Shown here: in pieces, positions 49,321 through 58,237 of the stretch
How the letters are laid out: every line of letters begins with the position of its first letter
Numbering within the stretch: the first letter of the stretch is position 1
Assembly (NCBI RefSeq): GCF_000383615.1
Contig: NZ_KB911582.1
Span: forward strand, 207,271 to 271,270
Direction: 5' to 3'
DNA length: 64,000 nt
Source of the DNA: Streptomyces canus 299MFChir4.1
Lineage (GTDB): Bacteria; Actinomycetota; Actinomycetes; Streptomycetales; Streptomycetaceae
Position numbers and translations under genes: made by a program
The notes under the pieces: generated by a model
Database searches by the model: none
The model's input: the letters and a program-made list of their open reading frames with translations, nothing else
What the model was told of the DNA's origin: nothing

Positions 49321-50346
49321 ATGGCGCAGGTGCACGACCACGGCGGTGGCGTCCGGTCCATCCAGGTGCCCATCCCCGACAACCCCCTCGGCCACACGCT
49401 CGTGTACGTCGTCGACACCGACCGGGGGCCGGTGCTGGTCGACACCGGCTGGGACGACCCGGACTCCTGGGGCACCCTCGCCGAGGGGCTGACCGCGTGC
49501 GGGACCGACGTCGGCGAGATCCACGGCGTGGTCATCACCCACCACCACCCCGACCACCACGGCCTCTCCGGCAAGGTGCGGGAGGCCTCCGGTGCCTGGA
49601 TCGCGATGCACGCGGCGGACTCCGCGATCGTGCGGCGCACGCGGGAGACCCGGGCCGAGCGCTGGTTCACCTACATGACGGCCAAGCTGGAGGCCGCCGG
49701 CGCCCCCGAGGAGCACGTGGCACCCCTGCGCACCGCGCGCCGCCGTGAACTCCCGGGCTTCTCCCCCGCGTTGCCCGACCGCGAGATCGTCCCCGGCGAA
49801 CTCCTCGACCTCCGCGGCCGCAGACTCCGCGCGATCTGGACCCCGGGACACACGCCGGGCCATGTCTGCCTGCACCTGGAGGAGGAGCACCCGGCCCGGC
49901 TGCCGGGCCACGGACGGCTGTTCTCCGGCGATCATCTGCTCCCCGAGATCACCCCGCACATCGGCCTGTACGAGGACCCCGACGACGCCACCGTGACCGA
50001 CCCCCTCGGCGACTACCTCGACTCCCTGGAACGCGTCGGCCGGCTCGCCCCCGCCGAGGTCCTCCCCGCCCACCAGTACGTCTTCACCGACGCGGGCGCC
50101 CGGGTGCGGGAGTTGCTGGCCCACCACGAGGAACGCCTCACCGACCTGCGCTCCCTCCTCGCCGAGCCCCTCACCCCCTGGCAGCTCGCCGTGCGCATGG
50201 AGTGGAACCGGCCCTGGGACCAGATCCCCTACGGATCACGGAACATCGCGGTCTCGGAGGCCGAGGCGCATCTGCGGCGGCTGGTGAAGCTGGGGCACGC
50301 GGAGGCGGTGACGGGGAGCGATCCGGTGACGTACGTGGCGGTCTGA
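49321..50346 (+). CDS. MBL-fold metallo-hydrolase
   Basis: A 341-residue metallo-beta-lactamase-fold hydrolase. The metal site is ITHHHPDHHGLSGKV (HxHxDH), followed by HTPGHVCLHLEEEH and FSGDHLLPEITPHIG. The C-terminal 80 residues form the winged, DNA-binding-like extension seen in this subgroup (RNIAVSEAEAHLRRLVKLGHAEAV). ATG 49321 has GGGGA 6 bases upstream. It is divergent from the aldehyde dehydrogenase operon with a KstR-type site in the gap. Such enzymes can act as acyl-CoA or lactone hydrolases; the substrate is unknown. Confidence 0.9.
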   Translation: MAQVHDHGGGVRSIQVPIPDNPLGHTLVYVVDTDRGPVLVDTGWDDPDSWGTLAEGLTACGTDVGEIHGVVITHHHPDHHGLSGKVREASGAWIAMHAADSAIVRRTRETRAERWFTYMTAKLEAAGAPEEHVAPLRTARRRELPGFSPALPDREIVPGELLDLRGRRLRAIWTPGHTPGHVCLHLEEEHPARLPGHGRLFSGDHLLPEITPHIGLYEDPDDATVTDPLGDYLDSLERVGRLAPAEVLPAHQYVFTDAGARVRELLAHHEERLTDLRSLLAEPLTPWQLAVRMEWNRPWDQIPYGSRNIAVSEAEAHLRRLVKLGHAEAVTGSDPVTYVAV

Positions 50347-50404
50347 TCTGGACGAGGGGCGTCGCCGTCGCATCACGGGCGGCCCTCGGGCGCTTCCCTA
50401 CGGG

Positions 50405-50551
50405 CGAGTACAGTAGCCAGGTCGTATCACACCCGTACGGGGAAAGCCGGTGCAATTCCGGCGCTGACCCTCCCCCAGTGCCCTAAGGGCCTGGGAGGTG
50501 CCCCCACCGTGAGCCACCCCCCGGGGCGGTGAGCCGGACTGCCCCGCACGG
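50405..50551 (+). promoter_or_regulatory. cobalamin riboswitch
   Basis: Conserved core text: GGGGAAAGCCGGTGCAATTC then CGGCGCTGACCC, a variable GC-rich arm with CCTAAGGG, then CCACCGTGAGCC and GAGCCGGACTGCCCCG, matching the B12 element order. It ends about 128 bases upstream of the ECF transporter operon, and the intervening stretch (GTGACCGGCTCGC ... GCCGAGCCGCCCGGGG) can form the switching hairpins. Binding of adenosylcobalamin is expected to shut the operon off. It fills most of the 332-base gap before the operon. Confidence 0.9.
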
Positions 50552-50678
50552 TTCGTGACCGGCTCGCGTGCATCGGCAACCGGCCGGTGTGCGGCACCGT
50601 CGAGGTATACGGAGCCGAGCCGCCCGGGGTCCTCCCGTGCTGCCCGGCTCTCCGCAGGGAGAAGGGCATCCGCCGATC

Positions 50679-51854
50679 ATGAACGTCCGCCGCAGCGCCG
50701 CGGTCCTGGCCGCCACCGTCGTGATCGGCACGGCCACGCCCGCCGTCGCCGCCTCGCCGTCCCCGTCGCCGTCCCTGCCCTCGGGGCTGTACGGCAGCAG
50801 CGACCCCACGTACGACGGGGTATGGCGGCAGTCGCTCGCACTGATCGCCCTGTACCGAGCGCACGCGGAGCCCGCCGCCGAGGCCGTCGACTGGCTCGCC
50901 GGACAGCAGTGCCCGAGCGGTGCGTTCCCGGCGTTCCGCGCGAACCCGGCCAAGGCCTGCGACGCCAAGCTGATGGTCGACACCAACAGCACGGCTGTCG
51001 CCGCCCAGGCCCTGTCCGTGGTCGGCGGGCACGGCAGCGCGGTCACGAAGGCGGTGGCCTGGCTGAAGTCCGTCCAGAACAAGGACGGCGGCTGGGGCTT
51101 CGCCCCCGGCGGGGCCAGCGACGCCAACTCGACGTCGGTGGTGATCGGCGCGCTCATCACCCAGCACACCCGCGTCTCGACGATCCGCAACGGCGGGAAG
51201 TCGCCCTACGACGCCCTGCTGAAGCTGTCCCTGCCCTGTGCCGACGGGGGCGCCTTCGCCTACCAGCCGGACAAGAAGGGCAAGCTCAGGGCCAACGCGG
51301 ACGCGACGGCGGCGGCGGTCGTCGCCGGGCGCGGAACGAACTTCGTGACGGCGCGGGCCGACACCGGCAGGGAGACCACCTGCGCCGACGCCCCGGACCT
51401 CACCCCTGCGCGGGCCGCGGCCAACGGAGCCTCCTTCCTCGCCGAGGCGGTCGCGAAGGACGGCTACCTGAAGTCCGTCCTCCCCGGCGCCGAGGACCAG
51501 CCCGACTACGGCAACACGGCGGACGCGGCCGTAGCCCTCGCAGCGCAGGGCGGTCCCGAGGCCGCGCGGAGGCCGCTGGCGTGGCTGGAGCGGAACTCCG
51601 CGAAGTGGGCCGCGCAGAGCGGCCCGGCGGCGTACGCCCAGCTGATCCTCGCCGCCGAGGCGAGCGGCGCCGACCCGGGCGACTTCGGCGGCACGGACCT
51701 GGTGAAGGAGCTCACCGCGACGGGACCGGCGCCGGTCACCGCGTCCCAGGACGACTCCGACAGCTCCGTGTGGTGGATGATCGGCGCGGGTCTCGCGGCC
51801 GGCGCGGGCATCGGCTTCCTGCTCAGCAGCCGCAACAAGAGGAAGCGGCCGTGA
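50679..51854 (+). CDS. secreted, membrane-anchored transcobalamin-like alpha/alpha-toroid protein
   Basis: A 391-residue exported protein. A signal peptide covers about residues 1-26 (ATVVIGTATPAVAA). The body has prenyltransferase/squalene-oxidase-type toroid repeats (WLAGQQCPSGAFPAF, WLKSVQNKDGGWGFAPGG), the same fold family as the B12 carriers intrinsic factor and transcobalamin. The C-terminus is one membrane helix (WWMIGAGLAAGAGIGFLL) and a basic tail. It is the first gene after the cobalamin riboswitch and overlaps the next gene by four bases. A job in capturing B12 outside the cell for the ECF importer is inferred. Confidence 0.85.
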   Translation: MNVRRSAAVLAATVVIGTATPAVAASPSPSPSLPSGLYGSSDPTYDGVWRQSLALIALYRAHAEPAAEAVDWLAGQQCPSGAFPAFRANPAKACDAKLMVDTNSTAVAAQALSVVGGHGSAVTKAVAWLKSVQNKDGGWGFAPGGASDANSTSVVIGALITQHTRVSTIRNGGKSPYDALLKLSLPCADGGAFAYQPDKKGKLRANADATAAAVVAGRGTNFVTARADTGRETTCADAPDLTPARAAANGASFLAEAVAKDGYLKSVLPGAEDQPDYGNTADAAVALAAQGGPEAARRPLAWLERNSAKWAAQSGPAAYAQLILAAEASGADPGDFGGTDLVKELTATGPAPVTASQDDSDSSVWWMIGAGLAAGAGIGFLLSSRNKRKRP

Positions 51855-52498
51855 TCCGACGGGCGGTCCTCCTCTCCCTCGTGGCGGGCGTCCTCCTGGC
51901 CACCGTGAGCCCGGCCCACGCCACCGGGTACCGCTACTGGTCCTTCTGGGACCGCACCGGCACGACCTGGTCCTACGCCACCCAGGGCCCCTCGACCGCG
52001 GTCCCCTCCGACGGAGACGTCCAGGGCTTCCGCTTCGCGGTGAGCGAGGACTCGTCGGACGCGACGAAGCCCCGCGGGTCGGCGTCGTTCACGGGGATCT
52101 GTGCGGACACGCCCGCGCGGGAAGGCCGTAAACGAGTGGCCCTGGTCCTCGACTTCGGTACGGCCGCGGACGCCCCGTCCGGCGAGACACCCCCGGCGGC
52201 CCGCACGGAGTGCGCGTCGGTCCCCCGGGACGCGAGCACGGCGGAGGCCCTGGCGTCGGTCGCCGAACCCCTCCGGTACGGCACGAACGCCCTGTTGTGC
52301 GCGGTGTCGGGGTATCCGGAGACGGGGTGCGGGGAGCCGGTCGCGGAGCACGCGGAGAACGCCGAGAAGGGGACCGCCGCGAAGAAGAGCGCGTCGGACT
52401 CCGGTCCGTCCGTGGGCCTGTTCGCGGGTCTGGCGGCGATCGTCCTGCTGGGTGCGGCTGCGGTGTGGCAGACGAGGCGGCGCAGGAATGCCCCGTAG
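51851..52498 (+). CDS. SCO2322-family exported protein
   Basis: A 215-residue exported protein with a signal peptide (RRAVLLSLVAGVLLATVSPAHA), an aromatic-rich extracellular domain (GYRYWSFWDRTGTTWSYATQGPS), two cysteines that may pair, and a C-terminal anchor (GLFAGLAAIVLLGAAAVWQTRRRR). The family is known only from conservation next to this transporter in Streptomyces. It is coupled to its neighbours by start/stop overlaps and is likely an accessory of B12 uptake. Confidence 0.85.
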   Translation: MIRRAVLLSLVAGVLLATVSPAHATGYRYWSFWDRTGTTWSYATQGPSTAVPSDGDVQGFRFAVSEDSSDATKPRGSASFTGICADTPAREGRKRVALVLDFGTAADAPSGETPPAARTECASVPRDASTAEALASVAEPLRYGTNALLCAVSGYPETGCGEPVAEHAENAEKGTAAKKSASDSGPSVGLFAGLAAIVLLGAAAVWQTRRRRNAP

Positions 52499-53579
52499 CT
52501 CCTCTGTCCGGTCCGAGTCCCTGCACCCCGGCGCCTGGTGGCTCTGGGCCCTCTCCCTCGGGATCGCGGCCACCCGCACCACCAACCCCCTCCTCCTCGC
52601 CCTCCTCGTCGTCGTCTCCGCCTACGTGGTGGCGACCTGCCGCCGCCCGACCCCTTGGTCCCGCTCCTACACCGCGTTCCTCAGGCTCGCCCTCGCCGTG
52701 CTCCTCGTCCGCCTCCTCTTCGCGGTCGTCCTCGGCTCCCCCATCCCCGGCACCCATGTGCTCGTCACCCTCCCCGAACTCCCCCTGCCCGACTGGTCCC
52801 AGGGCATCCGCCTGGGTGGCAGGCTCACCGCGGAGGCCCTCGTCTTCGCGCTCTACGACGGCCTGAAACTGGCCACCCTCCTCGTCTGCGTCGGCGCGGC
52901 GAACGCCCTCGCCAACCCCCACCGGCTCCTCAAGTCCCTGCCCGGCGCCCTGTACGAACTCGGCGTGGCCGTGGTGGTGGCCCTCACCTTCGCCCCTCAT
53001 CTCATCGCCGACGTGCAACGCCTGCGCGCCGCCCGCCGCCTCCGGGGCCGCCCGGACACCGGCATCCGCGGTCTCCTCCAGGTCGGACTCCCGGTCCTGG
53101 AGGGCGCGTTGGAACGCTCGGTCGCCCTGGCCGCTGCCATGGACGCCCGCGGTTACGGCCGTACCGCCGAGGTCCCGCCTCGCGTCCGCCGTACGACCAC
53201 CGCGCTCACCCTCGGCGGCCTGCTCGGCGTCTGCGCGGGAACGTACGGACTCCTCACCGCCGAGGGCGGCACGTACGGCGTCCCCGTGCTCCTCGCCGGG
53301 CTCGCCGCCGCCCTCGCGGGTCTGCGTCTGGGCGGCCGCCGCACCCCGCGCACCCGATACCGCCCTGACCTCTGGACCACCCGGTCCCTCCTGGTCGCCG
53401 GTTCCGGCGCGGCCGTGGCGGCGGCGATGTTCCTCGCGAGCGTCGCCGACCCGGTCGCCCTGCACCCCGGCGTGGTGCCGCTCGTCGCCCCCGTCCTCCC
53501 CCTGTGGCCGGCCGCGGCGGTCCTCGTGGGCCTGCTGCCGGCCTTCCTCGCCCCCGCCCCCAAGGAGCCGTCGTCGTGA
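52488..53579 (+). CDS. ECF transporter transmembrane (T) component, CbiQ-like
   Basis: A 363-residue energy-coupling T subunit with about seven membrane helices. The coupling helix motif AAAMDARGYGRTAE carries the A-R-G signature that contacts the ATPases. An upstream arginine-rich cytoplasmic region (DVQRLRAARRLRGRPDTG) holds the first coupling element. It overlaps the preceding gene by 11 bases and the ABC gene by four. It transmits ATP hydrolysis to the substrate-binding S component. Confidence 0.9.
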   Translation: MPRSSSVRSESLHPGAWWLWALSLGIAATRTTNPLLLALLVVVSAYVVATCRRPTPWSRSYTAFLRLALAVLLVRLLFAVVLGSPIPGTHVLVTLPELPLPDWSQGIRLGGRLTAEALVFALYDGLKLATLLVCVGAANALANPHRLLKSLPGALYELGVAVVVALTFAPHLIADVQRLRAARRLRGRPDTGIRGLLQVGLPVLEGALERSVALAAAMDARGYGRTAEVPPRVRRTTTALTLGGLLGVCAGTYGLLTAEGGTYGVPVLLAGLAAALAGLRLGGRRTPRTRYRPDLWTTRSLLVAGSGAAVAAAMFLASVADPVALHPGVVPLVAPVLPLWPAAAVLVGLLPAFLAPAPKEPSS

Positions 53580-55306
53580 TCCGCTTCGAGGATGTCTCCG
53601 TGACCTACGACGGCGCGTCCGAACCGACCGTCCAGGGCATCGACTTCGAGGTGCCCGAGGGTGAACTCGTCCTGCTCGTGGGCCCGTCGGGGGTGGGCAA
53701 GTCCACGGTCCTCGGCGCGGTCGGCGGGCTCGTCCCGCACTTCACCGGCGGCACCCTGCGCGGCCGGGTCACGGTGGCCGGCCGCGACACCCGCACCCAC
53801 AAACCCCGCGAACTGGCCGACGTGGTCGGCACGGTGGGCCAGGACCCGCTGTCCCACTTCGTGACGGACTCCGTGGAGGACGAACTCGCCTACGGAATGG
53901 AGTCGTTGGGCCTGCCGCCGGCGGTGATGCGCCGCCGGGTGGAGGAGACCCTGGACCTGCTGGGCCTGGCTCCGCTGCGCGACCGCCCGCTGGCCACGCT
54001 CTCCGGGGGCCAGCAGCAGCGCGTGGCGATCGGCTCGGTCCTCACCCCGCACCCCGAGGTCCTGGTCCTGGACGAACCGACCTCGGCCCTGGACCCCGCG
54101 GCGGCGGAGGAGGTCCTGGCCGTCCTCCAGCGTCTGGTCCACGACCTGGGCACCACGGTCCTCATGGCCGAACACCGCCTGGAACGCGTCATCCAGTACG
54201 CCGACCAGGTGGCCCTCCTGCCGGCCCCGGGCGCACCCCTGCGGGTGGGCACACCGGCCGAGATGATGGCCGTGTCCCCGGTGTACCCCCCGGTGGTGGA
54301 CCTGGGCCGCCTGGCGGGCTGGACCCCGCTGCCTCTGACGGTGCGCGACGCCCGCCGCCGGGCGGGGGACCTGAGGGAGCGGCTGGCCGTACATGTACCG
54401 ACGGACAACGCACCCGCGGCCGCCGACGGCGGGACCGCCCCACCGGGGCCACCCGCACCCGACCACGAAAGCGAAACGGGTGGTGCGGGTGGGAACCCCG
54501 GAACGCCCCGCCGAAGGCGGGCGTTCCGCAACCGCTCCACCCCACAGGCGGCACCAAACCTCGCCGACGTCACCGCCCTCTCCGTCCGCCGAGCCCACGT
54601 CCAGGCCCTGCGCCACATCGACCTCACCATCACCCCCGGCGAGACCATCGCCCTCATGGGCCGCAACGGCGCCGGAAAGTCCACGCTCCTCAACACCTTG
54701 GTCGGTCTCGTGGCGCCCTCCGCCGGGACCGTCCAGGTCGGCGGCGCCGAGCCCCACCGCATCACCCCGCGCGACCTCGTCCGCCGAGTCGGGCTCGTCC
54801 CCCAGGAACCCCGCGACCTCCTCTACGCCGACACGGTCGCCGCCGAGTGCCGGGCCGCCGACACCGACGCCCACGCGGCCCCCGGCACCTGCCGCGCTCT
54901 CGTCACCGACCTGCTCCCGGGCGTGACCGACGACACCCACCCCCGCGACCTGTCCGAAGGCCAGCGCCTCGCGCTCGCCCTCGCCGTGGTCCTGACCGCC
55001 CGGCCGCCGCTGCTGCTCCTCGACGAGCCGACCCGAGGCCTGGACTACGCGGCGAAGGCCCGTCTCGTCCGCCTGCTCGGAGAACTCGCCGCCGCCGGTC
55101 ACGCGATCATGCTGGCCACCCATGACGTGGAACTCGCCGCCGAGCTCGCCCACCGGGTGATCCTGCTGGCCGAGGGCGAGGTGATCGCCGACGGCCCGGC
55201 GACGGACGTCATCACGTCCTCCCCCTCCTTCGCCCCGCAGGTCAGCAAGATCCTCGCCCCACAGCGCTGGCTCACCGTCGCCGAGGTGCGGAAGGCCCTG
55301 TCATGA
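53576..55306 (+). CDS. ECF transporter ATPase, two fused ABC domains
   Basis: A 576-residue protein holding both ATPase halves in one chain. Half one: Walker A GPSGVGKST, signature LSGGQQQRVAIGS, Walker B VLVLDEPTSALD and switch histidine AEHRLE. A charged linker of about 60 residues follows. Half two: Walker A GRNGAGKST, signature altered to LSEGQRLALAL, Walker B LLLLDEPTRGLD and switch ATHDVE. The deviant second signature suggests unequal ATP sites. It powers the B12 importer with its T and S partners. Confidence 0.93.
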   Translation: MIRFEDVSVTYDGASEPTVQGIDFEVPEGELVLLVGPSGVGKSTVLGAVGGLVPHFTGGTLRGRVTVAGRDTRTHKPRELADVVGTVGQDPLSHFVTDSVEDELAYGMESLGLPPAVMRRRVEETLDLLGLAPLRDRPLATLSGGQQQRVAIGSVLTPHPEVLVLDEPTSALDPAAAEEVLAVLQRLVHDLGTTVLMAEHRLERVIQYADQVALLPAPGAPLRVGTPAEMMAVSPVYPPVVDLGRLAGWTPLPLTVRDARRRAGDLRERLAVHVPTDNAPAAADGGTAPPGPPAPDHESETGGAGGNPGTPRRRRAFRNRSTPQAAPNLADVTALSVRRAHVQALRHIDLTITPGETIALMGRNGAGKSTLLNTLVGLVAPSAGTVQVGGAEPHRITPRDLVRRVGLVPQEPRDLLYADTVAAECRAADTDAHAAPGTCRALVTDLLPGVTDDTHPRDLSEGQRLALALAVVLTARPPLLLLDEPTRGLDYAAKARLVRLLGELAAAGHAIMLATHDVELAAELAHRVILLAEGEVIADGPATDVITSSPSFAPQVSKILAPQRWLTVAEVRKALS

Positions 55307-56166
55307 CCCGGGACCCCGTCACGACCCGCGACCCCGTCGTGCCCCGGACTCCCGTCAGGACCCGAGCCGTCCACCTCGGCCCCCGCTCCGTCCTCACCCT
55401 CACCCTGGTCAGCGCCGTGGGTGTCGCCGCCTTCGGCTGGCCCTTCCTCGCCCCGCCCGCCTCCCAGGTCGGCGCTCACGCCCAGGACGCCCCCTGGCTC
55501 TTCGCCGGGCTGCTGGTCCTCCTCGTCGCGGTGGTCGCCGCGGCGCTAGCGGAGTCGGGGCTGGGCCCCAAGGCGGTGGCGATGCTCGGCGTGCTCGCCG
55601 CGACCGGCGCCGCGCTCCGGCCGATCGGCGCGGGCACCGCGGGCATCGAGCCGATGTTCTTCCTGATGGTGCTCAGCGGCCGCGTCCTCGGCCCGGGCTT
55701 CGGCTTCGCGCTCGGCAACGTCACGATGTTCGCGTCCGCCCTGCTCACAGGCGGGGTGGGGCCGTGGATGCCGTTCCAGATGCTGGCGATGGGCTGGTTC
55801 ACGATGGGCGCGGGCCTGCTGCCGGTGCCCGCCCGCGCGCGGGGCCGAACGGAGGTCCGGCTTCTGGCCGCCTACGGCTTCTTCGCCGCCTTCGCCTACG
55901 GCACGGCCATGAACATGGCCGGCTGGCCCTTCCTGGGCGCCCTCGCCTCGGACATCGCCTTCGACCCGCACGCCGGTGTCCCCGCCAACCTGGCCCGATT
56001 CGTCGCGTACTGCCTGGCCACGTCCGTCGGCTGGGACCTCGGGCGGGCCGTGGTGACCGTGGTCCTGACGCTCACCCTCGGGCCGGCCCTCCTCAGGGCG
56101 CTGCGCCGGGCCACCCGCCGCGCGGCCTTCGAGGCCCAGGTCACATTCGAGGCGCCCGAGCGGTGA
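55303..56166 (+). CDS. ECF transporter substrate-binding (S) component
   Basis: A 287-residue integral membrane protein with six or seven helices, the S component that binds the vitamin. Helices include LTLTLVSAVGVAAFGWPFL, WLFAGLLVLLVAVVAAALA and GFALGNVTMFASALLTGG. Its place as the last gene of the cobalamin-riboswitch operon points to a cobalamin or corrinoid substrate. ATG 55303 overlaps the ATPase stop by four bases. Confidence 0.9.
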   Translation: MTRDPVTTRDPVVPRTPVRTRAVHLGPRSVLTLTLVSAVGVAAFGWPFLAPPASQVGAHAQDAPWLFAGLLVLLVAVVAAALAESGLGPKAVAMLGVLAATGAALRPIGAGTAGIEPMFFLMVLSGRVLGPGFGFALGNVTMFASALLTGGVGPWMPFQMLAMGWFTMGAGLLPVPARARGRTEVRLLAAYGFFAAFAYGTAMNMAGWPFLGALASDIAFDPHAGVPANLARFVAYCLATSVGWDLGRAVVTVVLTLTLGPALLRALRRATRRAAFEAQVTFEAPER

Positions 56167-56450
56167 AGCGCCCCACATGACCCAGCTCACCTACTAAGGG
56201 GAACAGTAGGAACATTTCCGACATAACGCCCATCGCGCACGCCCTCTGACCTGCGCTTTGAGAGCCGGATCACATAGGCTGCCTTTCCCGGCGATTCGAC
56301 CACAACTAGTAAAAGGGGTCATTGCGGACGCCGTCCGAGCCTGTTTCTGTGGACGACGTCGCACGGCGCCGACAAGCCCACGGGCCTCGGCGCCGACGCA
56401 TGTCCCCCGGGCAGCGAGCGACACCACCGTCCCCGAAGAAAAGGTTCCTC

Positions 56451-56870
56451 GTGTCCGTCTCCCGCTTCGCCCGCCGCATCGCTTCCCCGAAGAAGGCCAT
56501 CACCACCGTCGCGATGGCCGCCGCCACCGCCGGCCTGGTCCTGACCGCGGCGCCGGCCCAGGCGGCCACGACCAACTCCTCCGCCCAGGCCAAGGCCATC
56601 GCGCACAAGATGATCCCGAACGCCGCGCAGTACAACGCGTTCAGCAGGATCGTCGAGCACGAGAGCGGCTGGGACGTCAACGCCACCAACTCCTCCTCCG
56701 GCGCCTACGGCCTGGTCCAGGCCCTGCCCGGCTCCAAGATGGCCTCCGCCGGCTCCGACTGGAAGACCAACGCCAAGACCCAGATCAAGTGGGGCCTGGA
56801 CTACATGAACTCCCGCTACGGCAGCCCGACCGCCGCCTGGGCCTTCTGGCAGGCCAACGGCTGGTACTGA
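56451..56870 (+). CDS. secreted small transglycosylase-like protein
   Basis: A 139-residue protein with a signal peptide of about 38 residues (KKAITTVAMAAATAGLVLTAAPAQAA). The mature domain resembles a C-terminal lytic transglycosylase/lysozyme-like fold: FSRIVEHESGWDVNATNSSSGAYGLVQALPG carries the ES and GLVQ motifs with the catalytic glutamate, and the end AWAFWQANGWY is typical. It would cut peptidoglycan outside the cell. The 284-base upstream leader has GC-rich hairpins and may be regulatory, as is common for resuscitation-type wall enzymes, but I identify no known riboswitch in it. Confidence 0.85.
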   Translation: MSVSRFARRIASPKKAITTVAMAAATAGLVLTAAPAQAATTNSSAQAKAIAHKMIPNAAQYNAFSRIVEHESGWDVNATNSSSGAYGLVQALPGSKMASAGSDWKTNAKTQIKWGLDYMNSRYGSPTAAWAFWQANGWY

Positions 56871-56882
56871 GCCGCCGCGCGG

Positions 56883-58133
56883 TCACGGCCGTACGCCGTC
56901 GAAGAACCGCACCACCTGGGGGGCCGACACCAGGACCGACCCGAAGTGGTCCACGGCCCCCTGATCGACCACCCGCACCCTCGCTCCCTGACCTGCGAGG
57001 GTGCGGGCGCATGTCCGGGTGTTGCCGAGGGGCACGTCGGTGTCCCCGGCGGCTGCGTACAGCCGTACCGGCACGTCCGGCTTCCAGTCGCAGGTGTGGT
57101 CTGCGGTCCGCATGGCCTCCAGCACGGCGCCGGACGGGTGCCGCAGCCGCTGGTAGAAGGCGGGCGTGAGCAGCTGTTTCACCGAGGGCGCGAGTCCCCT
57201 GACGACGTCCTCCTGCTCGTGACTCCCGTCGAGCAGGCTCTCCACCCGGCTCGCGTACGGCGCGCGGAAGGCCTCGGACGCGTCCTTGTAGAGGGGGTGC
57301 AGGCGGCTCTGGGCGACCAGCCAGTACGCGATGTACAGCACCCCGCTGGTGTCGTTGACCCGGCCGTCGAACAGCGCGGGCATCTCCTGGCCCTCCAGGT
57401 CGTACGGGCCGCTGACCGGTGCGAGGGCCACCAGCCGGAAGTGCCGGTCGGCGCCCGCCCGAAGGGCCTTCCCGAGCGCCATCGCGACCTGGCCGCCCTG
57501 CGAGAAGCCCGTCGCGTACACCGCGCCGGTCAGCGGGCGGCCGAGCCGTTCCGCGGCCGTCCGCGCCGCGCGCAGCATGTCGACTGAGGCGGTCACGGAC
57601 GAGGCGGTGTCCATGTACGGATGCGGACCCGGCCCCTTGCCGAGACCGAGGTAGTCGGGGGCGGCGACCGCGCGGCCCGCGGCCGCGTTGACGTACGACG
57701 GCACCCGCCCGAAGTCCTCGCTCACCGAGGGCGCGTAGTCGCGGTCGACCATCGTGCCGTGGGTGTCGGAGACCAGGTCGAGGCGGTGGCCGCCGCGCTT
57801 GGGCAGCGTCAGCAGCCCGGTCGCGGTGGTGGGTTCGCCGTACGGGTCGACGGTCCGGTACGTCAGCCGGTACGCCCGTAAGCCGTACCGCACCCCGTCG
57901 GCGTCGACGTCCCACCCGCTCAGGAACGACCTGACCTGCCCGGCGTCCCGGTCGGCGACCGGCGTGACGGCGACCAGGTCACCGCGTCGGGTCTGCTGCG
58001 TCCGCTCGCCTGCGGCCGCTGCCACCGGGGCCACCGCGAGCCCGGCGAGCAGCAGGGCCGCCGCCGCGGCGAGTCCCCTCCGCGTGCGCCGGCCCGCCCG
58101 CTGTCCATGAGATGTGCGCGTGTCGTCACTCAT
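56883..58133 (-). CDS. secreted alpha/beta-hydrolase (lipase-like)
   Basis: A 416-residue exported hydrolase. The signal peptide is RRGLAAAAALLLAGLAVAPVAAAAG. The nucleophile elbow is ATGFSQGGQVAMALG (G-x-S-x-G), with VAAPDYLGLGKGPG upstream and the histidine region VVDQGAVDHFGSVL near the C-terminus. It resembles the secretory lipase/LIP family. It converges on the transglycosylase gene and may act on host or environmental esters; the substrate is unknown. Confidence 0.87.
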   Translation of the reverse strand: MSDDTRTSHGQRAGRRTRRGLAAAAALLLAGLAVAPVAAAAGERTQQTRRGDLVAVTPVADRDAGQVRSFLSGWDVDADGVRYGLRAYRLTYRTVDPYGEPTTATGLLTLPKRGGHRLDLVSDTHGTMVDRDYAPSVSEDFGRVPSYVNAAAGRAVAAPDYLGLGKGPGPHPYMDTASSVTASVDMLRAARTAAERLGRPLTGAVYATGFSQGGQVAMALGKALRAGADRHFRLVALAPVSGPYDLEGQEMPALFDGRVNDTSGVLYIAYWLVAQSRLHPLYKDASEAFRAPYASRVESLLDGSHEQEDVVRGLAPSVKQLLTPAFYQRLRHPSGAVLEAMRTADHTCDWKPDVPVRLYAAAGDTDVPLGNTRTCARTLAGQGARVRVVDQGAVDHFGSVLVSAPQVVRFFDGVRP

Positions 58134-58237
58134 GTCCTCGACGCTACGGACGCGCAGGTCACCCCCGACATCCGAGAGTCCCCCGCATCCGTGGTGGACT
58201 TGGGTGCACCCCGACCGTCCGGCCGTCCGGAGACCCG

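Noticed and set aside
56167..56450. A c-di-AMP (ydaO-type) riboswitch before the small wall hydrolase
   Set aside because: The leader has hairpins and the gene type fits, but I could not match the conserved core of that riboswitch class.
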